Notes: generated from the letters alone by a model not told the origin. Counted from the first letter of the stretch, positions 8,652 to 18,194 are shown. The stretch: DNA of 64,000 bases from Nisaea sp. (GCF_034670185.1 NZ_JAXMNY010000001.1:1612001-1676000); one strand, 5' to 3'. Numbers and translations are program-made.

Positions 8652-8667
8652 TGGCATGGTATTCGCA
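8652..8667 (+). promoter_or_regulatory. Sigma-54 (-24/-12) promoter of the flgI operon
   Basis: TGGCATGGTATTCGCA: GG, ten bases, GC, with -24 TGGCATG close to consensus and TCGC at -12. It lies about 60 bases before the flgI start at 8728. Confidence 0.7.
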
Positions 8668-8727
8668 TAACCTTCATCGACTGGGGTCAGAGAGACGACT
8701 CCAAGAGAACACGAGGAACCGATAGAG

Positions 8728-9885
8728 ATGCGGCCGCAAGAAAACAAACAGACCCGCTCATCGCTTTTTACAAGCTCGATCCTTGGCCTTCTGGCCATGG
8801 CCGCGCTGATGATCGCCGCGCCGACGCAGCACGCGTATGGCCAGACTCGCATCAAAGACATCGTCGATTTCGAAGGCGTCCGGGAAAACATCCTCGTCGG
8901 CTATGGCCTCGTGGTTGGCCTGAACGGCACCGGCGATGCACTCGATAGCGCGATCTTCACCCGGGAAAGTCTGGTCGGCATGCTGGAGCGGCTCGGCGTC
9001 AATGCCCGCGACGACAACCTCGATACCGCCAATGTCGCTGCCGTAATGGTAACGGCCACCCTTCCCCCCTTCTCAAAACAGGGTAGCCGCATTGACGTCT
9101 CCATTTCCGCCATTGGCGATGCCGAGGACCTGTTGGGTGGCACCTTGCTGGTGACCCCGCTGGTCGGCGCAGATGGAGAGGTCTATGCCGTGGCCCAGGG
9201 TCCCGTGGCAACCGGGGCAATTTCTGCCGCAGGTGACGGGCAGAGCGTTATCCAGGGCGTCCCTACCAATGGCCGGATCGCCAACGGAGCAATCATCGAA
9301 CGGGAAATCGCGTTCTCTATGGCATCCATGGAGACCGTTACCATCGCCCTGAAAAACCCCGACTTCACCACGGCGCGGCGGATCTCCCAGGCGATCAACG
9401 CCTTTATCGGCTTGCCGATCTCACAGGCAAACGACCTCGCCTCGGTTCGGATGATCGTTCCTGAGAATTACCGTGGCAATGCCGTCGGCCTGATCACGGA
9501 CGTCGAGCAGCTTCGAGTGACCCCGGACATTGCCGCCAAGGTGGTGATCAACGAGACCACGGGCATCATCGTGATGGGCGAGAATGTCCGAATCAGCACG
9601 GTCGCTATCGCCCAGGGCAACCTGACGATCCGGATCACGGAAACGCCGCAGGTATCGCAACCCCAGCCGTTCGCGCAGACCGGTGAAACCGTTACCGTCC
9701 CGCGGACCCAGATCGAGATCGATCAGGATGAGGACAAGCAGCTCTCCGTACTCGCCCAAAGCGTGACGCTCCAGGAATTGGTAGACGGGCTGAATGCACT
9801 CGGTATTGGGCCACGCGATCTGATCTCTATCCTGCAAGCCATCAAGGCTGCAGGCGCCCTGCAAGCCGAAATCGAAGTTCTTTAA
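8728..9885 (+). CDS. flgI: Flagellar P-ring protein FlgI
   Basis: 385 residues. Signal peptide with a hydrophobic core at about 16-32 and probable cleavage after AYG near residue 38. The mature protein begins RIKDIVDFEGVRENILVGYGLVVGL, seen as RIKDIVDFEGVR and LVGYGLVVGLNGTGD, which is diagnostic for FlgI. The C-terminus has LVDGLNALGIGPRDLISILQAIKAAGALQAE. It forms the P ring in the peptidoglycan layer. First gene of flgI-flgJ-flgN. Confidence 0.97.
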   Translation: MRPQENKQTRSSLFTSSILGLLAMAALMIAAPTQHAYGQTRIKDIVDFEGVRENILVGYGLVVGLNGTGDALDSAIFTRESLVGMLERLGVNARDDNLDTANVAAVMVTATLPPFSKQGSRIDVSISAIGDAEDLLGGTLLVTPLVGADGEVYAVAQGPVATGAISAAGDGQSVIQGVPTNGRIANGAIIEREIAFSMASMETVTIALKNPDFTTARRISQAINAFIGLPISQANDLASVRMIVPENYRGNAVGLITDVEQLRVTPDIAAKVVINETTGIIVMGENVRISTVAIAQGNLTIRITETPQVSQPQPFAQTGETVTVPRTQIEIDQDEDKQLSVLAQSVTLQELVDGLNALGIGPRDLISILQAIKAAGALQAEIEVL

Positions 9886-9894
9886 GGGAGCCGA

Positions 9895-10233
9895 ATGATG
9901 CAGACCACATCCCTCACCGACTCCGCCGCCGCCAGCGCCCAGGCGCAGAGCGCCCGCACAACCGCAGCAGTGCAGAAACTTCAGGCAGCTGGCAGTGACA
10001 AGACGGAAATCCGACAGGCGGCCGAGGAGTTCGAAGGCATCTTCATCAGCCAGATGCTCGGCCACATGTTCAAGGGAATGGAAAGCAACCCGATGTTCGG
10101 CGGTGGCCAGGCCGAGAACATCTACCGCGATCTGCTGGTCGATGAGTATGGCAAGCAAATGGCCGGCACTGGCGGCATCGGACTTGCCGATAACATCGAA
10201 CGCCAGTTGATCTCGTTGCAGGAGGTACGTTGA
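9895..10233 (+). CDS. flgJ: Rod-binding protein, FlgJ N-terminal type (CheL)
   Basis: 112 residues: only the rod-cap domain of FlgJ, without the muramidase domain of gammaproteobacterial FlgJ. The conserved core is AAEEFEGIFISQMLGHMFKGM and YRDLLVDEYGKQMA. In alphaproteobacteria this short form is called CheL and works with a separate lytic transglycosylase. The start is the first of two adjacent ATGs after GGGAG. It is ten bases after flgI and almost touches the next gene. Confidence 0.9.
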   Translation: MMQTTSLTDSAAASAQAQSARTTAAVQKLQAAGSDKTEIRQAAEEFEGIFISQMLGHMFKGMESNPMFGGGQAENIYRDLLVDEYGKQMAGTGGIGLADNIERQLISLQEVR

Positions 10234-10234
10234 G

Positions 10235-10681
10235 ATGCCTGATTATTCCATCGTCGAGGCATTCCGCGAGAGCATGATTGGGCTGATGAAGCTCTTGAAT
10301 GAAGAAACCGCGTTGTTGAAAAAACGCGAATTCAAGACGCTGGACAAGCTCCAGGCCCGAAAGCGCCAGCTGTCCGTCGCCTTCGACAAACACCAGACAG
10401 AGGTGCGTGCGAACCCGGAAGTGCTGGATGATGTGCCCGATGACGACCGGGCAGAGTTGCGGGAACTTTATCAGCGCTTCCGTTGTACTCTGTCGGACAA
10501 CATGCTGGCGCTGCGCTCCAGCCACGATGCTGCAGAACGGGTTGTGTCACTGATCATGGAATCGGTACGCAAGCAGCGCGGGATCGATGCCGATGCGCCA
10601 ACTTTTGGGAAGACCCGCACAGGCTACGCAGCCTACGCGCCCCTGGCCCAACCGATGGTAGCCGTCAGCAAAAGCCTCTAA
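10235..10681 (+). CDS. FlgN-like flagellar export chaperone
   Basis: 148 residues, mostly helical and charged, with an N-terminal LLNEETALLKKREFKTLDKLQARKRQL region (Asn-Glu-Glu then a basic heptad-like run) as in the FlgN family, which escorts the hook-filament junction proteins FlgK and FlgL. A ribosome site (GGAGG) sits inside the end of flgJ and the start follows the flgJ stop by one base, so the genes are coupled. The assignment rests on this pattern and position; overall conservation in this family is low. Confidence 0.72.
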   Translation: MPDYSIVEAFRESMIGLMKLLNEETALLKKREFKTLDKLQARKRQLSVAFDKHQTEVRANPEVLDDVPDDDRAELRELYQRFRCTLSDNMLALRSSHDAAERVVSLIMESVRKQRGIDADAPTFGKTRTGYAAYAPLAQPMVAVSKSL

Positions 10682-10735
10682 TAGAAGAGCGCTCGCAGGC
10701 CGCGCTTATCAGATTCCTGTAAACCGGACGAGCCG

Positions 10736-11665
10736 TCAGGAAAGGGCAGACGCCCTATCCTCGGCATCTTTTGCCGCTTCCTCGTTTCCAGCCTTGCCAT
10801 GAAGACGCGCGAGCAACTCAAAACTTGCCGCATTGCCGGCATCTAGCGCAACCGCCCGTTCAGCTGCAACGATGGCATCGTCGTCGTTCCCGAGAGATTC
10901 AAACAACAATGCCATTTCAGTGAAACTGTCGCTTTCGGCAGGTGCCTGGGCGAACGCCGCCTCCAGTTCAGTAACTGCTTCGTCGCGCTTGCCCAGACGT
11001 TTAAGCAGAACGGATAAACGGCACCGCGTCCCTAGATCTTCCGGTACACGCTCCTTGACCGAAACGTAGCAGCGCTCCGCGATATCAAGTTCATCAAGCT
11101 CCATCATGACGTTACCGAGCGTAACCATCGCTTCGATATTCTCATTGTCGGCATTGATCGCCTGATGCAGGAACTCGCCGGCACTCGGCAGGTCATCCCG
11201 ATCAATCTCAAGAACACCGCGCCAGGTCAAAAGCCGACTATTGTCCGGGTCATGAGAAAGACCGTTTTCGATCACGGCAATCGCATCTCCGATTTTTTGC
11301 TCCGCCCGGTAAACCAGAGCAAGAGACAGAAACGCCTCACTGATTTCGGGATCCTTGGCAATCGCCTTCTTCAACAGCTCGGTTGCGGTCTCTAAATGAC
11401 CCCGGTGCAATTCAAGAGTGCCTGCATGACAAAGATAGCGGCCCGATTCAGGGTCAAGCTCTATGGCAGAGCTGAAGAAATCCGCGGCAGCATCAAGCTC
11501 ATCGCACTGCATGCAGAGCAAACCGGCAAGATCCAGAGCCTTGTGATTTTGCGGATCCCGTTCGAGGATCTCAATATAGATGTTGCGCGCCTCAACGACC
11601 TCGTCGGCTTCATGATGGCTGATACCGCGCTTCAGCAGCTCATTGATCGCGTCTTCGTCACTCAC
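10736..11665 (-). CDS. TPR-repeat protein of the flagellar locus
   Basis: 309 residues from a GTG at 11665, chosen because GGAGGG stands seven bases before it; an in-frame ATG at 11716 has no such site and would add 17 residues. It is almost wholly built of tetratricopeptide repeats (for example LDLAGLLCMQCDELDAAADFF, FLSLALVYRAEQKIGDAI, ALLFESLGNDDDAIVAAERA), seven to eight units. There is no signal peptide, so it is cytoplasmic. Its N-terminal repeats resemble those of the TPR-glycosyltransferases at 15 and 27 kb, but no catalytic domain follows. A scaffold role in flagellin handling or glycosylation is possible but unproven. Confidence 0.8.
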   Translation of the reverse strand: MSDEDAINELLKRGISHHEADEVVEARNIYIEILERDPQNHKALDLAGLLCMQCDELDAAADFFSSAIELDPESGRYLCHAGTLELHRGHLETATELLKKAIAKDPEISEAFLSLALVYRAEQKIGDAIAVIENGLSHDPDNSRLLTWRGVLEIDRDDLPSAGEFLHQAINADNENIEAMVTLGNVMMELDELDIAERCYVSVKERVPEDLGTRCRLSVLLKRLGKRDEAVTELEAAFAQAPAESDSFTEMALLFESLGNDDDAIVAAERAVALDAGNAASFELLARLHGKAGNEEAAKDAEDRASALS

Positions 11666-11796
11666 GCTGGAACCCTCCATCGGAATACCCAAATCAATTC
11701 TATCAATTCGTAACATAGTTGGATCTATAGGGGAATTTTAGGAACCTCCCCTTACGCCAATTACTCAGCATCTATCCAGAAAATTGCGGCCCTGAC

Positions 11797-11833
11797 ATAA
11801 AACAAGGGCGCCGGACCCATGGCCCTCGCCCTT
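11797..11833 (-). terminator. Possible terminator after the flaG-like gene
   Basis: Imperfect hairpin with the outer stem AAGGGCG/CGCCCTT (11804-11810 with 11827-11833) and, on the minus strand, a following GTTTTATG. It lies 58 bases after the flaG-like stop. Confidence 0.45.
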
Positions 11834-11890
11834 TAATTCCTGACCCGCACAAGATTCATAGCAGCACTCACTCAATGCCGCCGCCCCGAC

Positions 11891-12280
11891 TCAGATCAGA
11901 ACGTCAACTTCCTGATCCGCTACAGCATTTGCAGACGACTCGCCACTTCCCACAGCACCAGAAATGGATTCCTCGCTGGCGCCACGAGTCTTCTCCGAAG
12001 CCTCGACAGGTTCCGGCACAAGACCAGCGCTTTTTTGAAGTTCACGAACGACCCGCTCTGCCGGAAACTGTTTCGTCACTTCGCCAGAGCGGCTGTCACG
12101 AAGCTCAAAAATCACAGCCAAGGCCTCCGGGTCGAATCGAATGACCGGACTCAAGTAAAAATCGGAAGATGATTTTTTTGGGACGCTGGCAGAATCAGAA
12201 ATCGCCGCCTGCAGCGATGGCGGTGAGACGGATTTCGCAACAGGTTGCGTGGCGGTCACCCCCGAGAGGATTTCGACCAT
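11891..12280 (-). CDS. FlaG-like flagellar protein
   Basis: 129 residues from the third clustered ATG at 12280, which has GGAG at a suitable distance; the earlier ATGs do not. A variable N-terminus leads to a conserved core SPVIRFDPEALAVIFELRDS and GEVTKQFPAERVVREL that has the FlaG shape (short beta strands with Asp, then Thr/Ser-Gly-Glu-Val and a Pro before a helix). FlaG proteins affect filament length or assembly in other bacteria. It follows flgK-flgL on the same strand. The C-terminal tail is low in complexity (Ser, Glu, Ala). Confidence 0.68.
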   Translation of the reverse strand: MVEILSGVTATQPVAKSVSPPSLQAAISDSASVPKKSSSDFYLSPVIRFDPEALAVIFELRDSRSGEVTKQFPAERVVRELQKSAGLVPEPVEASEKTRGASEESISGAVGSGESSANAVADQEVDVLI

Positions 12281-12456
12281 GACCATCTCCATTCTGGAGT
12301 AAAGTAACCTACCTTTTATCGGCAACTGGGAATGTATATAACACCCCACAAAAAGAATGTCGAGTCATTCACCTTTAATTATTCAATTTTAGGGAAATGC
12401 ACAGGCAAAATTAAACCCATATATTCCAACTAGTTCAAGGCGAAATTGAGTCCAAT

Positions 12457-13461
12457 CTAAATGTAATTAGCGAGCGAGAGCTGCCGCAGCGATGCGGTTG
12501 TCTGATAGGCTGCCTGGAGCTGCCCCTGAAGCAGCTGAAACTCCGCTGCGGCTTCAAAAGGATCAACATTTTCAACGCCATCAAGCTGGTTCGATAGCAG
12601 TGTGTTGTCGTCTTTATGCTGCGCTTCGATATCCGTCATTCGCGCCTGGGTCGTACCAACTGACGCAACCATCAGTCCGATCTCATCGGCCGCCGCCTCA
12701 ACCCGTGTCAAACCGTCGTCAACCAAGGCACGAAAGTCGGCATCGAGACCGGCGGCGAAATTAACATCCGCAAAGATAGAGAATACCTCGAAGAGCTCCT
12801 CGAAGGTTGAATTGTCATTAGCCAGCTCGCCAAACTCAAGACGCACACCTTCCGCCGCATCAAATGCAAACGGCTTTGTCTGGCCTGGTACAATCCCGGC
12901 AACATTGTTCCAGTTTGCGTCGGTTCCGAAGTTAGTAGCCGACGCGGCGATCACTGCCGCAGAGTTGCCAACGGCGAGCGCAGGAATAGCGGCATAAGCG
13001 GCTGTTTTAAGAGTTGCGGCATCATCCACAGGCGCCGTCGAAACATCCGTTCCGTTGAAGAGATATCGCCCCTCGGATTGAGTGTTCAGAAGGCTTACAA
13101 GCTGGTCAATGGCGGAATCCGCAAACTGCTTCAACACCGGAGCCGTATCGTCGAACTTGCCCTCCTGCTGGTTGATAAGCTCAACCCGCATTTGCTCGGC
13201 AAGATCCTGTATACCGTTCAGTGCCGCTTCCATGATCTTGGTCCGCGTTCGCACCTGCTCAATGGTGTTAACGTAAGCCTCTTTAGTCTGAATTTCCTCA
13301 CGCAATTGAATTGAGACACGCGCATCGTCGCCTCTCAGACCACTGTAAATCTGTGAGATCTTGCCGGTTGAAACCTGCTCCTGCGCACGTGAAAACTGGT
13401 TCTGAAGGTTCAGAACGGTATTCTGTGCCCGTAGTGACATTGTCAGGGTGGCGACACGCAT
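12457..13461 (-). CDS. flgL: Hook-filament junction protein FlgL
   Basis: 334 residues. It has the flagellin-like N-terminus (MRVATLTMSLRAQ, then QEQVSTGKISQIYSGL) and C-terminus (FEAAAEFQLLQGQLQAAYQTTASLRQLSLANYI in part: LQAAYQTTASLRQLS), with a variable centre containing RYLFNGTD. It forms the junction between FlgK and the filament. It is 14 bases after flgK, in one operon from the sigma-54 promoter at 15000-15015. Confidence 0.93.
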   Translation of the reverse strand: MRVATLTMSLRAQNTVLNLQNQFSRAQEQVSTGKISQIYSGLRGDDARVSIQLREEIQTKEAYVNTIEQVRTRTKIMEAALNGIQDLAEQMRVELINQQEGKFDDTAPVLKQFADSAIDQLVSLLNTQSEGRYLFNGTDVSTAPVDDAATLKTAAYAAIPALAVGNSAAVIAASATNFGTDANWNNVAGIVPGQTKPFAFDAAEGVRLEFGELANDNSTFEELFEVFSIFADVNFAAGLDADFRALVDDGLTRVEAAADEIGLMVASVGTTQARMTDIEAQHKDDNTLLSNQLDGVENVDPFEAAAEFQLLQGQLQAAYQTTASLRQLSLANYI

Positions 13462-13475
13462 TGTCTCACTCCTTC

Positions 13476-14948
13476 CTAACGTATAATGTTAACGAGTTCG
13501 TCAAGCGACTGCTGGACAGTCTGCAAGACACGCGCAGAGGCCGCAAAAGCGGCCTCAAGCTCGATAAGTTTGGCGAGCTCTTCATCCGTATTGACCCCGC
13601 TCTCGTCCCGATATGTCTGTATCAGAGTGTCGCGGAAGTTGGTTTCGAATGTCAGCTGGCTTTCAAAGGTCGCATGCTGGTTAGCCTGAAAACCAACCAT
13701 CTCAGCGGCAAAACCTTCGATGCTGTTATTGGCGGTCAGACCGAAGCCGGCAACGAAAGTTTGCGTATTCTGGAACACATCGAGCATGGCATTCGCGACA
13801 CGATGGTCACCGGAGCCGATGGCAACATATGTGTTCGCTCCGTTCCCGGTATCGCCGGTAACGAGAAATGAAGGCGTGCCGGTCACCAGGGCATTAACCT
13901 GGATAACTTCCGCGAAGCCCTGCTCGTTACCGAGAGCGTCAACCGGAACCGCGCCACCGCCATCAACGAACAGGTTAACCACCGCAGTCGTGCCGTTGAT
14001 CGTGAATGTATCCAGATCGTTCGCCAGCTCGTGCGCTAGTGTATCCAGCTGATCCTGGGCTTCGACCAACAGCGTATCGCGTACCCGAAGAAGTCCGGCG
14101 AGTTCACCGTCCTTACCGGATATCTCGGAAGAGATGTCCGGGTTCGTAGCAATGCCAGGGAGGCCGTCCTCCAGCCGCAAGGGCTGGCCAACCGTAGTCG
14201 CCGTGAAAATAGACGTTTCTACGAAAGTCAGCGGGAACTTTGTATCATCGAGCATCAGCCGGCTGTCGCCGGTCAGAATGGTCAGCTCGCCGTTCGAACG
14301 CTCGATCACGTTGATGTTCATATATTGCGATAATTCTTCAACGAACTGATCGCGGCTATCCTCAAGATCGGCTGTGGTCAGACCCTGTACTTTGCGCGTC
14401 GCAATAGAATCGTTGAGCGTTTCGATATTCGTCAGTGCCGTGTTCACCAGATCCACTGTGTCCGCGATCTGCCGATCTGCTTCTTTCCGAAGGTTGCTGA
14501 TGGTCTGCGAGAGCTGCTGGAATTCGGCCGCTACGCTTTCCGCGGCACGCAGGACTTCAGCCTGGTTCGCTCCAAGCTCCGGAGCAATCGACAGGGCCTG
14601 AAGTTTTTCCTTCAGATCAGTAATCTTAGAGGAGATAGAGTCGTCGTCGCCTGGACGACCGAAAGACTCGACCATACGCTCAAGAAAACTATCTAGAACA
14701 GTCAGCTCGGAAACGGTTGCTTGCTGGGAGCGAATATCTTTCTGCAAGCCTTCATTTACCGTACGCACCACCACGCCGAGATCAACACCCTGCGCCTGAC
14801 CACCGATGATCCGGGTCTGGAGCTCCTGCGATTTCCGCGTATATGTCTCGTTCGCGGCATTCGCCACGTTTTGGGACACTACATCGATTCGAGCCTGAGC
14901 TGCCGACAGACCGGATGTTGCCGCAATAAGAGCGCTGTTAATTGACAT
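13476..14948 (-). CDS. flgK: Hook-associated protein FlgK
   Basis: 490 residues from ATG 14948 (MSINSALIAATSGL), the typical FlgK beginning; the frame is open for 16 more codons that would lie within the promoter leader. The N-terminal motif VVSQNVANAANETYTRKS and the C-terminal ESGVNTDEELAKLIELEAAFAASARVL (seen as GVNTDEELAKLIELE) mark the family. FlgK is the first junction protein on the hook tip. It is the first gene of flgK-flgL, probably continuing to the flaG-like and TPR genes. Confidence 0.95.
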   Translation of the reverse strand: MSINSALIAATSGLSAAQARIDVVSQNVANAANETYTRKSQELQTRIIGGQAQGVDLGVVVRTVNEGLQKDIRSQQATVSELTVLDSFLERMVESFGRPGDDDSISSKITDLKEKLQALSIAPELGANQAEVLRAAESVAAEFQQLSQTISNLRKEADRQIADTVDLVNTALTNIETLNDSIATRKVQGLTTADLEDSRDQFVEELSQYMNINVIERSNGELTILTGDSRLMLDDTKFPLTFVETSIFTATTVGQPLRLEDGLPGIATNPDISSEISGKDGELAGLLRVRDTLLVEAQDQLDTLAHELANDLDTFTINGTTAVVNLFVDGGGAVPVDALGNEQGFAEVIQVNALVTGTPSFLVTGDTGNGANTYVAIGSGDHRVANAMLDVFQNTQTFVAGFGLTANNSIEGFAAEMVGFQANQHATFESQLTFETNFRDTLIQTYRDESGVNTDEELAKLIELEAAFAASARVLQTVQQSLDELVNIIR

Positions 14949-14999
14949 GGTGGCTATCACCTCCGAAGTCTCATAGGCAAAGTGCCTCGAAAGCATGAA

Positions 15000-15015
15000 A
15001 GCAAGAACCGGGCCA
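15000..15015 (-). promoter_or_regulatory. Sigma-54 (-24/-12) promoter of flgK-flgL
   Basis: On the minus strand the sequence is TGGCCCGGTTCTTGCT: TGGCCCG, four bases, TTGCT, a full match to the sigma-54 consensus. The expected transcript start is about 40 bases before the flgK ATG at 14948. Confidence 0.85.
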
Positions 15016-15080
15016 GCTTCAATTTCAGGACGCGAACAGAAAGACTTTCCGATATACCGTCGTTAGTGCAGCATCGTCGA

Positions 15081-16820
15081 ATGTCGACTCTTTCCCGAGC
15101 TGCTGCGATCCAGATCCTCCAGAACGCCCTCGCGATACATAATGCGGGCCGGATTGGAGAGGCCGTGCCCCTCTATGAAGCCGCAGCCCCTCAATTACAG
15201 GATCTGAGCCACTTCTGGCATTTTTACGGGCTGGCTCTTTTTCAGTCGGGCGCCACTGAAAAAGCTATCGATTGCTTTCGCCGTTCGCTCTTGCTTGCCC
15301 CAGGCGACGCCAACTGCATCAATCGGTTTGCTTGCGTCTTCCTGTCCAGCGATGATCCAGACGACGCGTGGGCACAGTTACGACACGCATTGGTCATCGC
15401 GCCCGATCATCCGGAGGCCTGGCGGAATATCGCCGAAGCGGAGCGGCTCCGCGGCGATGCTTCCAACGCACGTATATCGCTCGAAAAAGCAATGGCTCTG
15501 CGTCCCGAGGAAGCAAGTTGGAAGATGTCTTACGCTGCGGTGCTCAACGATCTGGAGCTGCCGGAGGAAGCGTTGTCAGCCTTGCAGTCCTTCGCCAAAT
15601 CTTCGGCGCCAACTCCGGAATACTATTTCCAGGAAGCCCGGGCTTTCTTCGACGCCTTCAAGGCAAGCAGGGCAATTATTTCCTACCGCAAATCCTTGCT
15701 CATGACCCCGGGAGCGCCGCAGGCGCTGAACAACCTGCAACTGCTTGAACGAAGAGTCGGCCGTATGCAGGACGGCGTGAAAAGCGCCACGCGCGCGTGC
15801 GTGCTGGAGCCAGGGAATACGGGCTTACAACACGGTCTGACAGACGCCTTGCTGAGTGCCGGCGAAATCGCACGTGGGCAGGCCCGCAATTTCTGGCGCC
15901 ATTTGAAGCCGGAAATCCTGATCATCCGCCAAGGGTTGCCTGAAGAATGGGACGGTGAGCCATGCAGGGACGGGCAAAGCTTATTGATCTGCCACGAGCA
16001 GGGCATCGGAGACGAGATCCGCTTTGCCTCCTGCATCCCGGATATACAAAAACGCTTCGGCGGCCCTGTCATTCTGGAATCTGACAAACGCCTGACAGCG
16101 CTCTTCGCGCGCTCTTTTCCAGGCCTGACGGTCGTCGAGAAAGTCCAGCGCTCGGACACCGATCCGCCGACAGCCCTATACCAACCGCTTGTCCAAGAAC
16201 ATGGCATTGGTCGGTACATGATGCTCGCCGACTTGCAATCCGTTGTCCGCCCGTCTGTCGAAGCTTTTCCCGATCAAGCCGGATATCTCGCACCGGACGC
16301 CACTGAAACGGCGCATTGGAAAGACCGTTTTCGCGCAACCGGAAGCGGGCCTGCTGTCGGCATAAGCTGGCGCAGCGGTATGCGCAGGGCCGGAGCCCGG
16401 CACAATTACCCAGAGCTGAAAGATATCGTTCCGTTGCTGGAAGTGGCTGAGTTCCTGCCCGTCTGCCTTCAGTATGACGCTTCAGGCTCTGAAACAGAGG
16501 CCATCCAGGCCACTTCCGGCCGGCAATTGTATATCCCGCCGGGGATCGACCAGAGAGAGGAGCTGGACAGGGTGGCGGCAATGATTGCCGCCCTAGATCT
16601 GGTTATATCGCCTAACACATCCGTACTGATGATGGCGGGTGCGGTGGGGACACCGTCGATCGGACTTCATTCCCAGTGCGGCGCCATTTTCTTCGGTGCC
16701 GAGAGGGACCCTTGGTTTCCTGGGGAATGCAGCCTCGTAAAAACAGGCGACCGCTCTTGGCCAGCTCTGATAGATGAGGCAATCCCACACCTGATCCGGA
16801 TGCTGTCAAGCAGCGGCTAG
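15081..16820 (+). CDS. TPR protein fused to a glycosyltransferase-like domain (candidate flagellin glycosyltransferase)
   Basis: 579 residues from ATG 15081; the frame runs upstream to 14982 but overlaps the flgK promoter. Residues about 1-260 are TPR units (LSHFWHFYGLALFQSGATEKAI and repeats of about 34). The C-terminal 280 residues form a GT-B-like domain with ICHEQGIGDEIRFASCIP, VGISWRSGMRRAG, LQYDASG and VISPNTSVLMMAGAVGTPSIGL, the pattern of TPR-linked glycosyltransferases. The same blocks recur in the gene at 27-28.8 kb. The position between flgK and the flagellins suggests that it glycosylates flagellin, as the TPR-glycosyltransferase FlmG does in Caulobacter; that is inference. It is divergent from flgK and convergent with flaF. 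Confidence 0.8.
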   Translation: MSTLSRAAAIQILQNALAIHNAGRIGEAVPLYEAAAPQLQDLSHFWHFYGLALFQSGATEKAIDCFRRSLLLAPGDANCINRFACVFLSSDDPDDAWAQLRHALVIAPDHPEAWRNIAEAERLRGDASNARISLEKAMALRPEEASWKMSYAAVLNDLELPEEALSALQSFAKSSAPTPEYYFQEARAFFDAFKASRAIISYRKSLLMTPGAPQALNNLQLLERRVGRMQDGVKSATRACVLEPGNTGLQHGLTDALLSAGEIARGQARNFWRHLKPEILIIRQGLPEEWDGEPCRDGQSLLICHEQGIGDEIRFASCIPDIQKRFGGPVILESDKRLTALFARSFPGLTVVEKVQRSDTDPPTALYQPLVQEHGIGRYMMLADLQSVVRPSVEAFPDQAGYLAPDATETAHWKDRFRATGSGPAVGISWRSGMRRAGARHNYPELKDIVPLLEVAEFLPVCLQYDASGSETEAIQATSGRQLYIPPGIDQREELDRVAAMIAALDLVISPNTSVLMMAGAVGTPSIGLHSQCGAIFFGAERDPWFPGECSLVKTGDRSWPALIDEAIPHLIRMLSSSG

Positions 16821-16849
16821 CGGAGTTTTACTGGCACGGGAATGATCCG

Positions 16850-17224
16850 TTAACTGGCCTCAGCAAGTCGGAACTGGTCCTGAAGCCCTTCCATGATCTG
16901 ACGGTTCACGTTGATCATCGCGTTCAATTCGGCCTTACCCTCGATAACAAGATCGGTTTCCAGGGCAACCCAGCGGGCGAGTTGCATCAAACTGTTCTTG
17001 AGCTGATCCGGCAATGTGTTTCCCGGTTCGGACAGATCGCAGAGAAAAGCGTCCCAGACCTTCCCGTTCCACAGAGCCGCATTCAACTTGTCCTGTAGCG
17101 TGGCCGTATCTTCCTGCGCCTTGCGCAAGGCGCTCGTCACCTGCCCGAGCAAGCGATACTCGATCTGCTGAGGGCTCTCTGTCTTGGTTTGAACTTTCGA
17201 ATATGCGGCATAGCCCCGGCGCAT
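16850..17224 (-). CDS. flaF: Flagellar biosynthesis regulator FlaF (copy 1)
   Basis: 124 residues from ATG 17224, which has GGAGG eight bases before it. The FlaF pattern is clear: RRGYAAYSKVQ, QQIEYRLLGQVTSALRKA, NAALWNGKVWDAFLCDL and a terminal MINVNRQIMEGL. FlaF is needed for flagellin synthesis or secretion in Caulobacter and acts against FlbT. It lies 33 bases downstream of flagellin 1 and is probably co-transcribed with it. A second, divergent copy follows at 19 kb. Confidence 0.93.
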   Translation of the reverse strand: MRRGYAAYSKVQTKTESPQQIEYRLLGQVTSALRKAQEDTATLQDKLNAALWNGKVWDAFLCDLSEPGNTLPDQLKNSLMQLARWVALETDLVIEGKAELNAMINVNRQIMEGLQDQFRLAEAS

Positions 17225-17257
17225 TTTACGATCCTCCAAGAACTATAGATCCGCTAC

Positions 17258-18076
17258 TTACTGGAACAGACCCAAGAGGACCTGCGGCGCGTTGTTGGCC
17301 ACACTGAGAACCTGGATGCCGAGCTGCTGTCGCACCTGCAAAGCGGTAAGCTGCGCAGACTCACGGGCAAGATCGGCATCAACGATGTTTCCGAGCCCCT
17401 CTTCCGTCGCATCGCTGACCTCGGTCAGAAATTCTGTCTGGAAATTCAATGCCCTTGTATCGGCACCAAGCTGACCGAGCGCAATGTTGATCGTCGATTC
17501 CAGATTTGAATACTGAAACGTCAAAACGCTCTGGGCATTGGTTGCAGTGGTCAGCGTAGCTCCGCCAAGCGAGTTGATGTCAGTCAGCAGGTTTCGGGCC
17601 CGCAGAGTAATCGTGTCGTTGTTCAGGTTCGACAGCGTATTCACCGCTGTTGAAGTATCGAGGACATTCACCCCGTTAAACACAGCATTAGCTACAAAGT
17701 TGCGCGCCTGGGAAAGCAACTCGTTGAAGTCATCCTGCAAGATACTGCGCTGCTGCGTCGTAATACCTTCGTTCGAAAGTTCCGTCAGCTTCTGCCGGAC
17801 ATCCGCGAGCAAATCCGAAATAGAGGTTGTACCAGCGAGAGCGACCTGGGCGATTCCCTTGGTATTGTTCAACCCCTGCTGAATTGCACTTAAGGCTCGC
17901 AAGTCTCCCCGAATCCCCTGCGCAATGGCAAAGTTCGAGGCATCATCCTCGGCTCCAGTCACCTTCAGACCAGTCGAGACCCGGTCCTGTGTCTGCGCCA
18001 AGAGGGAGTTGGTGCGCTCGAGATTACGTAGAGCGACCAAAGCCTCCGGGTTCGTCAGAATTGAATTGCTAACCAT
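17258..18076 (-). CDS. Flagellin 1 (divergent copy)
   Basis: 272 residues from ATG 18076 (MVSNSILTNPEAL); the open frame extends to 18211 through the promoter and is not coding there. The conserved flagellin N-terminus (RVSTGLKVTGAEDDASNFAIAQGI) and C-terminus (LVDADLARESAQLTALQVRQQLGIQVL in two parts) flank a very short centre, so the filament subunit has only the D0 and D1 domains. It differs clearly from the two close copies at 20 and 21 kb. It has its own sigma-54 promoter at 18195-18210 and a leader of about 110 bases. Confidence 0.95.
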   Translation of the reverse strand: MVSNSILTNPEALVALRNLERTNSLLAQTQDRVSTGLKVTGAEDDASNFAIAQGIRGDLRALSAIQQGLNNTKGIAQVALAGTTSISDLLADVRQKLTELSNEGITTQQRSILQDDFNELLSQARNFVANAVFNGVNVLDTSTAVNTLSNLNNDTITLRARNLLTDINSLGGATLTTATNAQSVLTFQYSNLESTINIALGQLGADTRALNFQTEFLTEVSDATEEGLGNIVDADLARESAQLTALQVRQQLGIQVLSVANNAPQVLLGLFQ

Positions 18077-18194
18077 TACCAGTGTTCCTTCTCTCTTCGC
18101 GTCGCCTCCGCCCTTCAGCTCCCAGTCCATTTCTTGGACATGGTCTTTTTTGCCGGGCTGTAACAGCGACGAACCACTGTCTTGGCCCATCTGA